NCBI GenBank assembly: GCA_002424705.1
Contig: DIKW01000085.1
Span: 422-6,786 of the forward strand
Reading direction: 5' to 3'
DNA length: 6,365 bases
Source: Geobacter sp. UBA5608
Lineage (GTDB): Bacteria; Desulfobacterota; Desulfuromonadia; Geobacterales; Pseudopelobacteraceae
Numbering within the stretch: the first letter of the stretch is position 1; the number at the start of each line of letters is the position of its first letter. The notes under the pieces were generated by a model. It made no database searches. It was not told where the DNA came from and saw only the letters and a list, made by a program, of their open reading frames with translations. A program made the position numbers and the translations under genes. Shown piece after piece: positions 5,751 to 6,365 of the stretch.

Positions 5751-6365
5751 TCAGAGCGAGCCCAGCACCTTCAGCAGGTGCGGCACCATCTGTTTCTTAC
5801 GGGACATGACCCCTTTCAGCTCGTACAGATGCGGCTCCAGCTGGGGATAGCCCATCAGATGGGCCAGTTCGTTCTTGCCCTCGGCCAGAAAGAGGGTGGT
5901 TTCACTGTAGATGTCGGTCACCATCAGGCCGGCCAGGTGCAGTCTGTCGGCCTGCTTGACCTGGCGCAAGGTCTCGCGCAGCCGTTCCTTCAGCCCGTAG
6001 AACTCGTCAAACCCGATCACCTCGACCTGGCCGATCCCGAACTGGGTCTCGCCCACATTGAACTGCTTGAAGTCGGCCCGCACCGCCTGCTCGATCGAGC
6101 CGTGGGCCGAGAAGCCACCACATGAGGCAAAGATATCCTTGCCAAAGGCGGCGTGCTCCAGTCCGGCCAGCGGCTCCAGCCAGGCCACCAGCTCACGGTC
6201 ACGCTCCGTTGTGGTGGGTGATTTGAGGATGATCGTATCGGACATGATACCGGCCAGTAACAGACCAGCAATCGCTTGCTCGGGATCCAACCCCCGTTCG
6301 CGGTAGAGTGAGGCCACGATGGAGCAGGTGCTGCCCACCGGCGCCGCCATGAAGGTAATCGGCTG
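5751..6365 (-). CDS. ppaC: Manganese-dependent inorganic pyrophosphatase (family II), C-terminal part; 5' end outside window
   Basis: Family II pyrophosphatases (DHH/DHHA2 superfamily) hydrolyse cytoplasmic pyrophosphate to phosphate with Mn2+ or Co2+, pulling biosynthetic reactions forward. The last 204 codons are visible, reading in from the right edge; an ATG at 6350 is internal. The fragment holds the end of the DHH domain, including PVGSTC (fragment residues 9-14) and SDTIILKSPTTT (42-53), whose Asp43 matches the Asp149 metal ligand of Bacillus subtilis PpaC. It also holds a complete DHHA2 domain with the substrate-binding SRKKQ motif (188-192), seen as GVMSRKKQMVPHL near the C-terminus. 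The N-terminal metal-binding motifs (His, DxD, DHH) are outside. The GSTC form and GLLLAGIMSD wording recall the longer CBS/DRTGG-containing pyrophosphatases of anaerobes, so the full gene may carry regulatory nucleotide-binding domains; this cannot be decided here. The transcript probably ends at the hairpin 5652-5625. Confidence 0.93.
   Translation of the reverse strand, partial: QPITFMAAPVGSTCSIVASLYRERGLDPEQAIAGLLLAGIMSDTIILKSPTTTERDRELVAWLEPLAGLEHAAFGKDIFASCGGFSAHGSIEQAVRADFKQFNVGETQFGIGQVEVIGFDEFYGLKERLRETLRQVKQADRLHLAGLMVTDIYSETTLFLAEGKNELAHLMGYPQLEPHLYELKGVMSRKKQMVPHLLKVLGSL

Overview
The window looks like ordinary chromosomal DNA from a Desulfuromonadales/Geobacteraceae-type bacterium (Geobacter, Trichlorobacter or Pelobacter relatives). 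This is an inference. It rests on a class I fumarase, a histidine kinase with an HQWRQPL-type phospho-acceptor box, a bactofilin with an M23 peptidase that carries an internal membrane anchor, and a family II pyrophosphatase. No rRNA, tRNA, insertion sequence, CRISPR array or phage gene is visible.

Left part, plus strand. The window opens inside the 3' end of a class I (iron-sulfur) fumarate hydratase gene, which is closed by a strong intrinsic terminator (542-580). A two-gene operon follows: a membrane-bound histidine kinase (700-1785) and, 2 nt later, a stand-alone receiver-domain response regulator (1788-2210). A well-formed sigma70-type promoter (2324-2351) then drives a small exported protein of unknown function (2386-2835).

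Middle. A long perfect hairpin (2859-2893) separates the converging plus- and minus-strand genes and probably terminates both.

Right part, minus strand, in transcription order from the right edge: the C-terminal part of a manganese-dependent inorganic pyrophosphatase (6365-5751), an RhlE-type DEAD-box RNA helicase (5597-4314), a membrane-anchored M23 peptidase (4170-3313) and a bactofilin (3300-2923). The last two are tightly coupled: the bactofilin ribosome-binding site overlaps the peptidase stop codon. They probably act together on peptidoglycan and cell shape. A complete intrinsic terminator lies just upstream of the helicase start codon. It must end the pyrophosphatase transcript, and it may also act as an attenuator in the helicase leader.

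None of the longer intergenic stretches exceeds 300 bases. I did not find a convincing undescribed multi-gene system. The points most worth following are the terminator in the helicase leader, the uncharacterised exported protein, and the kinase/regulator pair with no visible sensor or output domain.
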